Position numbers and translations under genes: made by a program. Below the pieces are notes generated by a model that saw only the letters and a program-made list of their open reading frames with translations, was not told where the DNA came from and searched no databases. Below, one piece after another: positions 33,226 to 42,091 of a stretch of 64,000 bases of DNA (positions within the stretch are counted from its first letter, which is position 1; each line of letters opens with the position of its first letter). The stretch is taken from NCBI RefSeq assembly GCF_002395745.1, contig NZ_DGUN01000075.1:21411-85410 (forward strand), written 5' to 3'. The DNA is from Fibrobacter sp. UBA4309. Lineage in GTDB: Bacteria; Fibrobacterota; Fibrobacteria; Fibrobacterales; Fibrobacteraceae.

Positions 33226-35154
33226 TCAAGTCGGCCCGGTTCTGTTCTCCAGCCAATGCGCAAGGACTGTGATATCAGCGGGGCGAACGCCCGGTATGCG
33301 GCTCGCCTGGCCAAGCGTAAGGGGCTTGTGGGCATTGAGGCGCTGGCGGCTCTCGATACTGATGGCGGTCACCTGCATGTAGTCAAAGTCTTCGGGCAGG
33401 CGCACGGACTCCATCTTCTTCTGCTCCACAATTTCCCGTTCCTGGCGGTCGAAGAATCCGGCATAGAGTTCCTGGGCGTACATGTACCACTGGTCGCGAC
33501 GGGTGAGCTGCATATCGGGCAGGGCCACCTTGAAGAACGCCTCGGGATTGATGCCTGGGCGGCGGAACACGTTCATCCAGCGGGTGCGTTCGGTCGCAAG
33601 CGCCTGCCCCCCCGGAGCGAGAATCTCGTTCGCCTGTTCTGGCGTGGCGGATTCCTCCACCATGCGGGTGCGGGCAGATTCCATCAAGGCGCGGCGGCGC
33701 ATCCAGTCATCATAGTCGCTGTCCGAAATCATGCCAATGTCATGCGCACGTTCCTTGAGGCGCATTTCGGCGTTGTCGCTGCGCAGGAACAGTCTGTATT
33801 CGGCGCGGCTCGTGAACATCCTGTAAGGCTCGTCGAGCAGGATGTTCGACAGGTCGTCCGCCATTACCCCCAGGTAACTGTCGGAACGACCTAAAATAAA
33901 GGGGCCCTCCCCCTTTATTTTGAGAGCCGCGTTGATGCCCGCCAGGAGTCCCTGGCCCGCAGCCTCCTCGTAGCCGCTCGTACCACAGACCTGACCCGCG
34001 AAATAGAGTCCCGGGACCTTCTTGCATTCGAACGTCGGGTAGAGCTGTGTGGCGTCAACCGAATCGTACTCCACCGCGTAGCCTATCTGCAGCACTCGGG
34101 CGCGGGTAAGTCCCGGAATCGTGTGGATGGCGGCGAGCTGGATGTCGGCAGGCAGGCTCGAGCTGAACCCGTTGATGTACACGCGGCCGATGTCCGCCTG
34201 TTCCGGTTCCAGGAAAAGCTGATGGCCGTCGCGGTCGCCAAAGCGGTTGATCTTGTCCTCGATGCTCGGACAGTAGCGCGGTCCCTTGCCGTGGATGCGA
34301 CCGCTGAACATGGGACTATCCTTGAATCCGCTCCGCAGTATCTCGTGCGTCTTGATGTTCGTACGCGTAATCCAGCACACGCAATCGTTGCGGACGAACC
34401 CGTTCGTCGGGTCTCCCCAGAAAAAGTCGGCTCCCCGGCCAGGGACGGTTTCTGCCAGATGGCGGTCGCTCATGGGCCAAGCAATCTCGTCGCCACGCTG
34501 CACCTCGCATTCGCCGAAGTCGATGGAATCGGGATCGAGCCTGCTGGGCGTCCCCGTCTTGAGGCGGCGCAAGGCGATTCCATGCTTCGCGAGGCTTTCC
34601 GAAAGCTTGTCGGCACTCGGCTCGCCCACTCGCCCACCGATACTCGTTTCAAGTCCGGTGAACATCTTGGAGGCAAGGAAGGTACCGCTCGTAATCACGA
34701 GAGAGCGTGTCACATAGCGTTCGCCGTTCAGGAGCGTAAGTTCCAGGCGTCCGTCCGCCATGCGTTCGAACGCGGCAAGTTCCCCCTGGATTACAGAGAG
34801 TCCGGGAAGATTCGTGACGACGTCACGCGCCACCTCGCTGTAATACTTCATGTCGCACTGGGCGCGCGGCCCCCACACGGCGGGTCCCTTGCTCATGTTG
34901 AGCATGCGGAACTGGATGCCCGCCTTGTCGGTCAAGAGCCCCATCAGGCCACCGAGCGCGTCGATGTCACGCACAATCTGGCCCTTGGCCACCCCGCCTA
35001 CGGCCGGATTACAGCTCATACGCCCGATGGCGTTTATATCCATCGTGAGCATGGCTGTCTTAACGCCGAGCTTCCAAGCGGCGTGCGTCGCCTCGATGCC
35101 GGCATGACCGCCACCGACGACGACGACATCATATTGTGAAACTACAGATGACAA
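33226..35154 (-). CDS. mnmG: tRNA uridine-5-carboxymethylaminomethyl modification enzyme MnmG (GidA)
   Basis: 642 residues. With MnmE it modifies wobble uridine 34 of several tRNAs, using FAD and methylene-tetrahydrofolate. YDVVVVGGGHAGIEATHAAW (FAD site), SCNPAVGGVAKGQIVRDIDALGG, FSGRIHGKGPRYCPSIEDK, and AGQVCGTSGYEEAAGQGLLAGINAA are family signatures. No ATG fits: the likely start is TTG at 35154, 8 bases after the previous stop. mnmE is not in the window. A 12-pair hairpin lies inside the gene at 33893-33921. Confidence 0.96.
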   Translation of the reverse strand: MSSVVSQYDVVVVGGGHAGIEATHAAWKLGVKTAMLTMDINAIGRMSCNPAVGGVAKGQIVRDIDALGGLMGLLTDKAGIQFRMLNMSKGPAVWGPRAQCDMKYYSEVARDVVTNLPGLSVIQGELAAFERMADGRLELTLLNGERYVTRSLVITSGTFLASKMFTGLETSIGGRVGEPSADKLSESLAKHGIALRRLKTGTPSRLDPDSIDFGECEVQRGDEIAWPMSDRHLAETVPGRGADFFWGDPTNGFVRNDCVCWITRTNIKTHEILRSGFKDSPMFSGRIHGKGPRYCPSIEDKINRFGDRDGHQLFLEPEQADIGRVYINGFSSSLPADIQLAAIHTIPGLTRARVLQIGYAVEYDSVDATQLYPTFECKKVPGLYFAGQVCGTSGYEEAAGQGLLAGINAALKIKGEGPFILGRSDSYLGVMADDLSNILLDEPYRMFTSRAEYRLFLRSDNAEMRLKERAHDIGMISDSDYDDWMRRRALMESARTRMVEESATPEQANEILAPGGQALATERTRWMNVFRRPGINPEAFFKVALPDMQLTRRDQWYMYAQELYAGFFDRQEREIVEQKKMESVRLPEDFDYMQVTAISIESRQRLNAHKPLTLGQASRIPGVRPADITVLAHWLENRTGPT

Positions 35155-35162
35155 TCCGCAAA

Positions 35163-36482
35163 TTACTTCGCTGCAGGAGCAGGAGCCGGTGCAGGTGCCG
35201 GAGCGGCAGCGGCAGGCTTGAGCGTATCAACCTGTGCCGGAGCCGGCGGTTCAACCTTCCATTCCACGTTCTTGCCGTCGAGGAGTTCAGCGATTTCCTT
35301 CTTGAGGTCTTCCTTTTCCTTCTCGAAGGCGGCGTACTGCTTGTAGGTGCCGTCCGGATTCACGAGGTAAATCTTGGGAACGTAACCGTCGCTGTAGAGT
35401 TCACCGAACTGGCGGGATTCATCCCACACGACCTTCTCGTTGTCGTCGTAACCGGCGTTGTCGGTGAACTTGCGGATACCGGACTTGTTGTTGCCACCGC
35501 TGAACACGGTAATGGCGGTCAGGCCCTTCGGCACGAATTCCTTGGCCATTTCCACAACCTGCGGTGCGGCATGGGCGCAATGACCGCAAGTGGCGGAGAA
35601 GTAAGAGATGAGGAGCGGCTTGCCGGCATAGGCTTCAAGGTTTTCGTCCTTCGTAGAAATACCGGTCACCTTCACCTTGAAATTAATCTTCACGGGCATG
35701 CCGTTCGGGAGCGTGTCGCCACGGAGACCGGCAACGGCTTCCTTGAGCTTGGCTTCTTCTTCCTGGGCCTTCTTCATAGCCTCTTCGCGGAGGACCTTCA
35801 TCTTCTCGTTGTAGCGTTCGCCCACAGCCTTGAGGGAATCTTCGGGCAGCGGCATCACGAAGCTGGAATCACGGACCTTGGCCGCGGCATCCTTGACACC
35901 GAGAATAAAGTATTCATGATCGAATTCGGTCTGGAACTGGGCGCCGATATTCATCAGCTGGTTGCTGAACTGCATACCCAAGAGGTAAGAGAACTTCTGG
36001 TTTTCGGTCGGATTTTCACCCAAGACGACCGGCTGGTTCGTAACAGGAGCTTCCGGTTCCATCGGGAACGCCTTCAAGACGGAGTCGACATAGGCGCGGA
36101 ACTTGGCCTGGTCGCCGCCAATAGCGGCAACAGCGGCGCTATCCGGCTGGGCCTTGCCCAAACGGGCGCGGACCTTCATATTGTAACGGTTGGCAATCAC
36201 ATTGAGCGAGTCCACGGGAATCTGGACCTTGAAAGTCGAATCCTTGGAAGACTTGATGTTGTCGCGAATAGCCTGAATAACGAAATCCTGATTGATATGC
36301 TCACCCACCTGGCGCGGAAGTATCGAGAAATTCTGGGTCCCGAACTGCGTACCGAGCATATAGGCAAATTTCTGGTCATCAGTACTATTTGCGGAAATAG
36401 CCGCCTCTGTCTTGGACTGTTGGTTATTGCAGGCAATCAAGGCAAGAGCACAGGCACCGAATACAATAATTTTTGATTTCAT
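35163..36482 (-). CDS. Lipoprotein fusing FKBP-type N-terminal domains with a thioredoxin domain
   Basis: 439 residues. Lipobox LIAC at C18. Two repeats of the FKBP N-terminal dimerisation type follow (about 33-125, STDDQKFAYMLGTQFG; about 155-250, TENQKFSYLLGMQFSNQL), each with DQDF/EYF and KVxxPxDSL patterns. A helical Glu/Lys stretch leads into a thioredoxin-like domain (about 275-410) with the redox motif SATCGHCAHAAP. The tail is Ala/Pro repeats. No complete FKBP catalytic domain is seen. It probably acts in the periplasm on disulfides or folding. Ends 8 bases before mnmG. Confidence 0.85.
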   Translation of the reverse strand: MKSKIIVFGACALALIACNNQQSKTEAAISANSTDDQKFAYMLGTQFGTQNFSILPRQVGEHINQDFVIQAIRDNIKSSKDSTFKVQIPVDSLNVIANRYNMKVRARLGKAQPDSAAVAAIGGDQAKFRAYVDSVLKAFPMEPEAPVTNQPVVLGENPTENQKFSYLLGMQFSNQLMNIGAQFQTEFDHEYFILGVKDAAAKVRDSSFVMPLPEDSLKAVGERYNEKMKVLREEAMKKAQEEEAKLKEAVAGLRGDTLPNGMPVKINFKVKVTGISTKDENLEAYAGKPLLISYFSATCGHCAHAAPQVVEMAKEFVPKGLTAITVFSGGNNKSGIRKFTDNAGYDDNEKVVWDESRQFGELYSDGYVPKIYLVNPDGTYKQYAAFEKEKEDLKKEIAELLDGKNVEWKVEPPAPAQVDTLKPAAAAPAPAPAPAPAAK

Positions 36483-36532
36483 CTTTAGGCTTCCTTTATT
36501 AAAACTTGCAGATACAAAATAGCAAAAACCGA

Positions 36533-39500
36533 CTACTTCGAGAACGCCCTAAAACATTCCAGGGTTCTTTCGGCGACCATCTCGGGATCGCTCGTGCCAA
36601 GCTCGATTACGGCCTGAACCGGAGTTACATTCAAAAGGCGCATCGGATACGGCGACGCCGGGCACATTCCCAGGAGTTCCCTCGGGTCCGGGGGCGGATA
36701 TTCGCTAAATGTAACCGCAAGTATACCTTTACGCTGCTGCAACCCCTGGACGCGCATCCGCCCGGCCAAGAGCCCAATTTCGGAGACTTTCATCAGCATT
36801 TTCGCCGGCGACGGGACTTCGCCGAAACGGTCCTCGAGTTCCTGCAAGATGCTCTCCACCTCGGCGGTAGATGCGATGCGAGCAATCCTCTGGTACAGCG
36901 ATATGCGGGTAAGGCCGTCCTGGATGTAATCTTCGGGCAGGTAAGCGTCTACGCCGATTTCGACTCGCGGCTGGATAGGCTTGTCCGAAGGCGCCCCGCG
37001 CAGCTGTTCCACGGCCTCGCGGACCATCCTTATGTAGGTCTCGAAACCGACTTCGGCAATAAATCCGTGCTGTTCTTCGCCCAGCAGGTTCCCCGCGCCG
37101 CGGATATCTAGGTCGCGCATGGCAAGCTGATAACCGCTACCGAGGTCGGTATACTGTTCCAGCGCCTTGAGACGGCGCATCGATTCTGCCGAAATCTCGT
37201 TATGCGGAGGAATCACGAGGAATGCCTTCGCCAAAACATCGCTACGGCCAACACGCCCGCGCATCTGGTAAAGCTGGCTTATGCCAAAATGATGCGCGTT
37301 CATGATGATTATGGTATTCGCGTTCGGGACGTCCAGACCCGACTCGATAATGCTCGTACTCACCAGGATGTCAAATTCCTTGCTCAAGAAGGCGTTCATC
37401 ACGCGTTCCAGTTCGCGATCTTCCATTTGGCCATGGGCGACGGCCACGCGGGCGTTCGGGACCCAGCGTTCCACGTCTTCGGCAAGCATGTTGATGCTCT
37501 GGACACGGTCATTCACGATAAAGACCTGCCCTCCGCGCGAAAGTTCGTCTTCTATCGCAGCCGTAAGCACGACGTCGTCGCGTTTCATGAGTTTCGTCTC
37601 TACGGGCAGACGGTTCATCGGCGCCGTATTGATGAGGGAGATATCGCGGACGCCGGTCATGCTCAGCTGCAGGGACCTCGGGATCGGCGTAGCGCTCATG
37701 CTGATCGTATCGACAGCCAAGCGGAACTCACGGAGTTTTTCCTTCTGCTTTACACCGAATTTCTGTTCTTCGTCGATGATGAGCAGTCCCAAGTCCTTGA
37801 ACTGGTTCTTCTCGCTGAGCAAGGCGTGCGTACCGACGACAATGTCGATAGAGCCTTCGGCAAGCTGCTTGAAAATTTCCTTCTTTTCCTTCGGACTCCT
37901 GTAACGGTTCACCAGGGCGATTCTTACCGGGAATGAGGCGAAGCGTTCCTTGAAATTCTCGAAATGCTGTGCTGCAAGGATAGTTGTCGGCACCAGGATG
38001 GCCACCTGTTTCTTGGCACAGACGCACTTGAAGGCGGCTCGCATGGCGACTTCGGTCTTTCCGAACCCGACATCGCCACAGACAAGGCGGTCCATCGGTC
38101 GCCGCGCTTCCATGTCGCGCATGATATCGGTCGTAGCCTTGATCTGGTCGGGAGTCGGCTCGTATTCGAACGCATCGTCAAACTCCTTCTGCATCTTGGG
38201 ATTGGGCGGAAAGCCGAAGCCCTCTATCAGTTCGCGCTTGGCGTAGAGTTCCACGAGCTCGCGGGCAATCTGGACGACCTTCTTCTTGACGCGCTTCTTG
38301 AGATTTTCCCAGTTCTTGCTTCCGAGCTTGTCCAGGACAGGAATCTTGTCTTCGGAAGGATTGAGACGGTCAATCTTCCTCAAGTCGGAAACGGGAAATT
38401 TCAGGCGGTCGCCGCCCGCATATTCCAGGAGAGCGCAGTCCACCATGCCGCCGTTGACTTCGACACGAACCAAACCCAGATAACGGCCGACGCCGTGATC
38501 CTCGTGGGCCACGAAATCGCCGCGGGAGAGCGATTCCACCATGAGCGCGCTCGCTACGGAACCCGCAATCTGGCGCTTACGGTGCTTATTGGCATGGCGA
38601 TTGAATATTCTCGTTTCGGTAAGGAAGGCGATTTTTTCGTCGTTGAGCCAGAATCCTTCCGTGAGATTGCCGACAAAGTAATCCTCGATTTGGAGGTACT
38701 CGAAAACATGGCGCAACCGCGTCAAGGCTCCCGGCGTAGGGGCAACGACATACACGCGGCCACCGGCGGCGGTAAAGTCCTCGATTTGCCTTGCGACAGC
38801 TTCCGTGCCGGTGCTAGAAAAGTCCTGCGGTTTCAGGTCTACGTTGATCCAGGAACTCGAATCGGCGCTCACGCGGGTCATGTCCAGGCAGGACCGCCCC
38901 GGGAAATTTCTGGAAAGTTCGCCGAAGTTCCACCAGAGCTTATCCGGCGAAGCCACGGCAGCAGCGGAACCCTTGATTTCGTCGTAAACTTCGCCATATC
39001 CCTGGTACAGCCTGGAAGCCATTTCCGAAAGCCCGGAAAGTTCCTCGAACACAAGCGAACAACCCGGCAGATAGTCCAGAAGGCTATATCCCAGGGACTG
39101 GTAGTCCGCACGATTCCACCAGATTCCCGAAAGGTCGGAACCGAACTTGGTCAAGACCTCGCCCGGCAAAGTAAACTCGCCCATCGGGTAAATGCTCACC
39201 CGGTCCATCTTATCGATGGAGCGCTGCGTAAAGATGTCGAACGTGCGTATGGATTCGACCTCGTCGCCATAGAACTCGATACGGATAGGATGCGGGAACA
39301 GGAAGCAGTTTATGTCGACAATGCAACCGCGGATAGAGAATTCGCCGACAGCGCTGACCAGGGGCTGTTCGTTGAAGCCATGGTCCAGGAGCCACGGTCT
39401 AAGCGACGCCGGGTCGAAAACATCCCCCACCTTGATCTTGCGGAATTCCTTTTGGACGGTTCCCGGTGCAGGGAGCTTTATCAGCAACGCGTCCAGGGGG

Positions 39501-39859
39501 CAGACGACAATCCTTACCGTGTCCTTCTTATCGACGAGATCAAAAAACTTGAGACGTTCCTCGAGAACCCCTTCGAAAGGGACCTTCTGTTCATAAGGTT
39601 TCAACCCGATGGACGGGTAAAAAAGGACGTTCTCTTCGCCGACAAGGCCCTGGAGGTTTTCCATCCAGATTTCGGCACTCTTGTAATCCTTTGACACCAC
39701 CAGGATATTTTCGGGGACATCGAGAAACCTCCCGGCGACCATCATCGACGCCATGGGTATCGATGCTCCGCATACGTGGAGAGATTCTTTCCCGACATTC
39801 GCAAACGCAGATAGCGTACCGGGCAAAGAGTCCTGAATAAATTCCTGCAAGGTATCCAT
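36533..39859 (-). CDS. mfd: Transcription-repair coupling factor
   Basis: 1108 residues, close to the usual size. Mfd displaces RNA polymerase stalled at DNA damage and recruits UvrA. The N-terminal part is UvrB-like, VAHEDHGVGRYLGLVRVEVNG opens the RNA polymerase interaction domain (about residue 450), and the helicase motor has CGDVGFGKTEVAMRAAF (Walker A), LLIIDEEQKFGVKQKEKL (DEEQ) and TSIIESGLDVPNANTII with QMRGRVGRSD. A TRCF C-terminal domain ends the protein. TATCTTTA sits six bases before the ATG. Confidence 0.97.
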   Translation of the reverse strand: MDTLQEFIQDSLPGTLSAFANVGKESLHVCGASIPMASMMVAGRFLDVPENILVVSKDYKSAEIWMENLQGLVGEENVLFYPSIGLKPYEQKVPFEGVLEERLKFFDLVDKKDTVRIVVCPLDALLIKLPAPGTVQKEFRKIKVGDVFDPASLRPWLLDHGFNEQPLVSAVGEFSIRGCIVDINCFLFPHPIRIEFYGDEVESIRTFDIFTQRSIDKMDRVSIYPMGEFTLPGEVLTKFGSDLSGIWWNRADYQSLGYSLLDYLPGCSLVFEELSGLSEMASRLYQGYGEVYDEIKGSAAAVASPDKLWWNFGELSRNFPGRSCLDMTRVSADSSSWINVDLKPQDFSSTGTEAVARQIEDFTAAGGRVYVVAPTPGALTRLRHVFEYLQIEDYFVGNLTEGFWLNDEKIAFLTETRIFNRHANKHRKRQIAGSVASALMVESLSRGDFVAHEDHGVGRYLGLVRVEVNGGMVDCALLEYAGGDRLKFPVSDLRKIDRLNPSEDKIPVLDKLGSKNWENLKKRVKKKVVQIARELVELYAKRELIEGFGFPPNPKMQKEFDDAFEYEPTPDQIKATTDIMRDMEARRPMDRLVCGDVGFGKTEVAMRAAFKCVCAKKQVAILVPTTILAAQHFENFKERFASFPVRIALVNRYRSPKEKKEIFKQLAEGSIDIVVGTHALLSEKNQFKDLGLLIIDEEQKFGVKQKEKLREFRLAVDTISMSATPIPRSLQLSMTGVRDISLINTAPMNRLPVETKLMKRDDVVLTAAIEDELSRGGQVFIVNDRVQSINMLAEDVERWVPNARVAVAHGQMEDRELERVMNAFLSKEFDILVSTSIIESGLDVPNANTIIIMNAHHFGISQLYQMRGRVGRSDVLAKAFLVIPPHNEISAESMRRLKALEQYTDLGSGYQLAMRDLDIRGAGNLLGEEQHGFIAEVGFETYIRMVREAVEQLRGAPSDKPIQPRVEIGVDAYLPEDYIQDGLTRISLYQRIARIASTAEVESILQELEDRFGEVPSPAKMLMKVSEIGLLAGRMRVQGLQQRKGILAVTFSEYPPPDPRELLGMCPASPYPMRLLNVTPVQAVIELGTSDPEMVAERTLECFRAFSK

Positions 39860-39865
39860 ACGGCG

Positions 39866-39873
39866 TAAAGATA
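39866..39873 (-). promoter_or_regulatory. TAnnTTTA promoter box before mfd
   Basis: TATCTTTA-CGCCGT-ATG, predicting an mRNA with almost no leader. Confidence 0.45.
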
Positions 39874-39910
39874 GAATTTAGCGCAGCACGCAAGATGCCG
39901 GTCAGTAAAA

Positions 39911-39942
39911 TAAAAAACCGGCTCCGACAAATCGGAACCGGT
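39911..39942 (-). terminator. Rho-independent terminator after tRNA-Lys
   Basis: On the minus strand ACCGGTTCCGA-TTTG-TCGGAGCCGGT forms an 11-pair stem followed by TTTTTTATTTT, a textbook terminator for the tRNA gene. Confidence 0.9.
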
Positions 39943-39949
39943 CTTTCAC

Positions 39950-40022
39950 TGAGCTACGAAGGGCTCGAACCTTCGACCCACGCCTTAAAAGGGCGTTGCT
40001 CTACCAACTGAGCTAGTAGCCC
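39950..40022 (-). tRNA. tRNA-Lys, anticodon TTT
   Basis: The 73-base minus-strand sequence folds as a cloverleaf: acceptor GGGCTAC/GTAGCTC with one G-U pair, D arm GCTC...GAGC with AGTTGGTA loop, anticodon stem ACGCC/GGCGT with loop CTTTTAA giving TTT, T arm GAAGG-TTCGAGC-CCTTC, discriminator A. CCA is not encoded. A TATATTTG box lies 8 bases upstream and a strong terminator lies just after it, so it is a single-gene unit. Confidence 0.97.
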
Positions 40023-40030
40023 GAGCGACA

Positions 40031-40038
40031 CAAATATA
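40031..40038 (-). promoter_or_regulatory. TAnnTTTG promoter box of tRNA-Lys
   Basis: TATATTTG lies exactly 8 bases before the mature tRNA 5' end, which supports this box as a true promoter element and sets the expected distance to the start site. Confidence 0.6.
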
Positions 40039-40092
40039 TGAAACTTTTGCCCTTTTGTAAAGGCTTGGGGCATTTTTTTGTCTTTCTTTTTA

Positions 40093-40100
40093 TAAATTAT
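40093..40100 (+). promoter_or_regulatory. TAnnTT-type promoter box before the gene at 40106
   Basis: TAAATTAT-ACAAT-ATG; no ribosome site is visible. Confidence 0.35.
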
Positions 40101-40105
40101 ACAAT

Positions 40106-41119
40106 ATGAAATTGTCAGGGATTTTTTCAGCCCTCCTAACAGTTGCAATGCTTGTTCCGGCAACTGCTCTTGCGTATTTTGATCGCGGTGACGCGGGTCA
40201 AGAAGTCTTCTCTTTTATGCGAACTTTTGACAGCCCTCGAAACGCCGCACTCGAAAAATCTGCCGCGGCAAATCCGAGCACCGATCCTTCCATTACGCAA
40301 TTGAACCCCGCCGCACTGAGACTTCCGGACGGGAACACCCGCATGGCGTCGATGCATTGGCAAACCGGAGAGTTCGCCGAAAACCAGGGAACCATCTCTT
40401 ACACGACGCAGTTCGATAAGTTCATTTACCAGATCAGCTACAACTGGCTCGATTACGGTACCATCGATGGCTACGACGAATTCGGCGAAGAAACGGGCGT
40501 GGACTACGAGCCGTTCAGCCAGCTGGTCACAGCCACGGCGGCTTTCCCGCTGAAGCATTTCCAATTCGGTTTCACGCTCAAGTTCGCCAGCGACAAACTC
40601 GCCGAAGAAACGGGAGACCGTACCGCGTTCGGCCTGGCCTTTGACTGGGGCGTCGCATGGCAGGCCGCCAGCAAGCTTTTCGGATTTTCGCTCATCGCAC
40701 GCGACATGGGTTGCATCCTGCGCGACTACGTGGACGACGACGAGGACAAGCACTACCCCATGTCGCAAACATTCGCCCTTGCCGGGTACTTCCGCCCCAA
40801 GAGCGTCCGCCGCCTCACGCTTTATGCCGATAGCGACTTCCCCAGGTTCGCCGAAGCCAACATGAACCTCGGTGCCGAATACGCCCTAGGCAGCTACTTT
40901 TCCATACGCGCCGGTTTTACGCGTTCCTGGATCGACCTTATCCGCGACTTCAAGGAACTCGCCTCTTCGGAGAGCAGACCCAGCGAATCCAACGAGGCCC
41001 GCATGCTCAGCGCCGGCCTTGGCTATTCCAGCAGCCTTTTCTCGCTGGACTACTCGTTTTCTTATTTGGCACAGGGGCTCGGGCAAGAACACCGAATCGG
41101 TCTTCGCGTAGGCTTCTAA
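40106..41119 (+). CDS. PorV/PorQ-like outer-membrane barrel protein
   Basis: 337 residues with a signal peptide ending near ATALA. The mature N-terminus has DSPRNAALEKSAAANPSTDPSITQLNPAALRLPDG, the usual layout of PorV/PorQ and FadL-like barrels (residues near the Asn-Pro-Ala element). Amphipathic strands follow, ending RIGLRVGF, a barrel terminal strand. In Bacteroidota such proteins take part in type IX secretion, but many paralogues have other roles. It leads a three-gene plus-strand group with a glycosyltransferase and another barrel. Confidence 0.8.
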   Translation: MKLSGIFSALLTVAMLVPATALAYFDRGDAGQEVFSFMRTFDSPRNAALEKSAAANPSTDPSITQLNPAALRLPDGNTRMASMHWQTGEFAENQGTISYTTQFDKFIYQISYNWLDYGTIDGYDEFGEETGVDYEPFSQLVTATAAFPLKHFQFGFTLKFASDKLAEETGDRTAFGLAFDWGVAWQAASKLFGFSLIARDMGCILRDYVDDDEDKHYPMSQTFALAGYFRPKSVRRLTLYADSDFPRFAEANMNLGAEYALGSYFSIRAGFTRSWIDLIRDFKELASSESRPSESNEARMLSAGLGYSSSLFSLDYSFSYLAQGLGQEHRIGLRVGF

Positions 41120-41134
41120 GCAAACGGATACGAC

Positions 41135-42091
41135 ATGCCTAAAGTCTGCATAGTCCTGGCCACCTACAACGGAGAAAAGTATCTTCCCCAGATGCTCGAT
41201 TCGCTGATTGCCCAGACGAAGGCTCCCGACGAAATCATCGTCTTAGACGACGGTTCAAGCGATTCCACTTTAAGCATTCTCCGCGAATACGAAAAGAAGC
41301 TTCCGCTCCAAATTACAGCCCTGCCGCAAAACACCGGACACCGCAAGGCCTTTGCCAAATGCCTGGAGATCGCTTCCCGGAACCTCCAGGACGAAGACCT
41401 GATAGCCCTTGCCGACCAGGACGACATCTGGCTTCCCCGCAAGATCGAGATTCTCGAAAAGGTATTGTCCGAAGGAGTCTCGGCACCGGACATGGCTTAC
41501 GGAGATGCCCAAATTATCGACGGGAACGGCAACATCACCGCCCAATCCTGGCGCAAGGCCGAGCAGCTGCTCCCGACGCTCGGAATCGAGTCGCAGCTGA
41601 CCGGTTTCACGAACGTTACCGGCTGTCTCACGATGTTCAAGGCTAGGCTTTTGCAGGATATCCTCCCGATACCCTCGAGCGTCCCCGTACACGACCAGTG
41701 GATTACGCTGTGCGCCTCGCTGCGAAACGGTTACAGGGCCATCGACGAGGCTGTCGTCCAGTACCGCATCCACGGAAACAACGCCATCGGACAAGCCGGC
41801 AAGCATTCCTGGAGCGAAAAGCTGAGGACGAACCTCCAATGGGCCAAGGCAGTCAAGGCATCGAAGCAATACGCAAAGCTCTCCGGGAGCCAACAGACAT
41901 TCCTGACAAAGTACATCGACTACATGGAAGTCCGTTTTCGCAGCAATTTCCTGCCGGGCTGGATTCCCTGGTTGCTCGCCAATTCAAGTTCCATCAATCC
42001 GCATGTACACGGCATTTGCGGTCATATGGTACACGCCCTTTTCGGAGCCGTCGGCATCCCGTTCGCCACACGTTTTCTCGGTAAAGCATGA
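41135..42091 (+). CDS. Glycosyltransferase family 2
   Basis: 318 residues. A GT-A fold: IVLATYNGEKYLPQMLDSLIAQTKAPDEIIVLDDGSSD at the N-terminus with the DDGSSD nucleotide-sugar loop, and ALADQDDIWLPRKIEIL with the DxD metal motif. PVHDQWITLCA follows in the acceptor region. The C-terminus ends in a hydrophobic amphipathic stretch. It resembles rhamnosyl- or galactosyltransferases of cell-surface polysaccharide synthesis; the sugar is not determinable. The end overlaps the next gene by four bases (ATGA). Confidence 0.9.
   Translation: MPKVCIVLATYNGEKYLPQMLDSLIAQTKAPDEIIVLDDGSSDSTLSILREYEKKLPLQITALPQNTGHRKAFAKCLEIASRNLQDEDLIALADQDDIWLPRKIEILEKVLSEGVSAPDMAYGDAQIIDGNGNITAQSWRKAEQLLPTLGIESQLTGFTNVTGCLTMFKARLLQDILPIPSSVPVHDQWITLCASLRNGYRAIDEAVVQYRIHGNNAIGQAGKHSWSEKLRTNLQWAKAVKASKQYAKLSGSQQTFLTKYIDYMEVRFRSNFLPGWIPWLLANSSSINPHVHGICGHMVHALFGAVGIPFATRFLGKA

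Noticed and set aside
33893..33921. Perfect 12-pair hairpin (AAAATAAAGGGG / CCCCTTTATTTT) inside mnmG that looks like a terminator or an inserted repeat
   Set aside because: The encoded residues (ALKIKGEGPFILGRSDSY) fit the normal MnmG pattern without extra length, so it is coding sequence that happens to be palindromic; termination there would abolish the protein.
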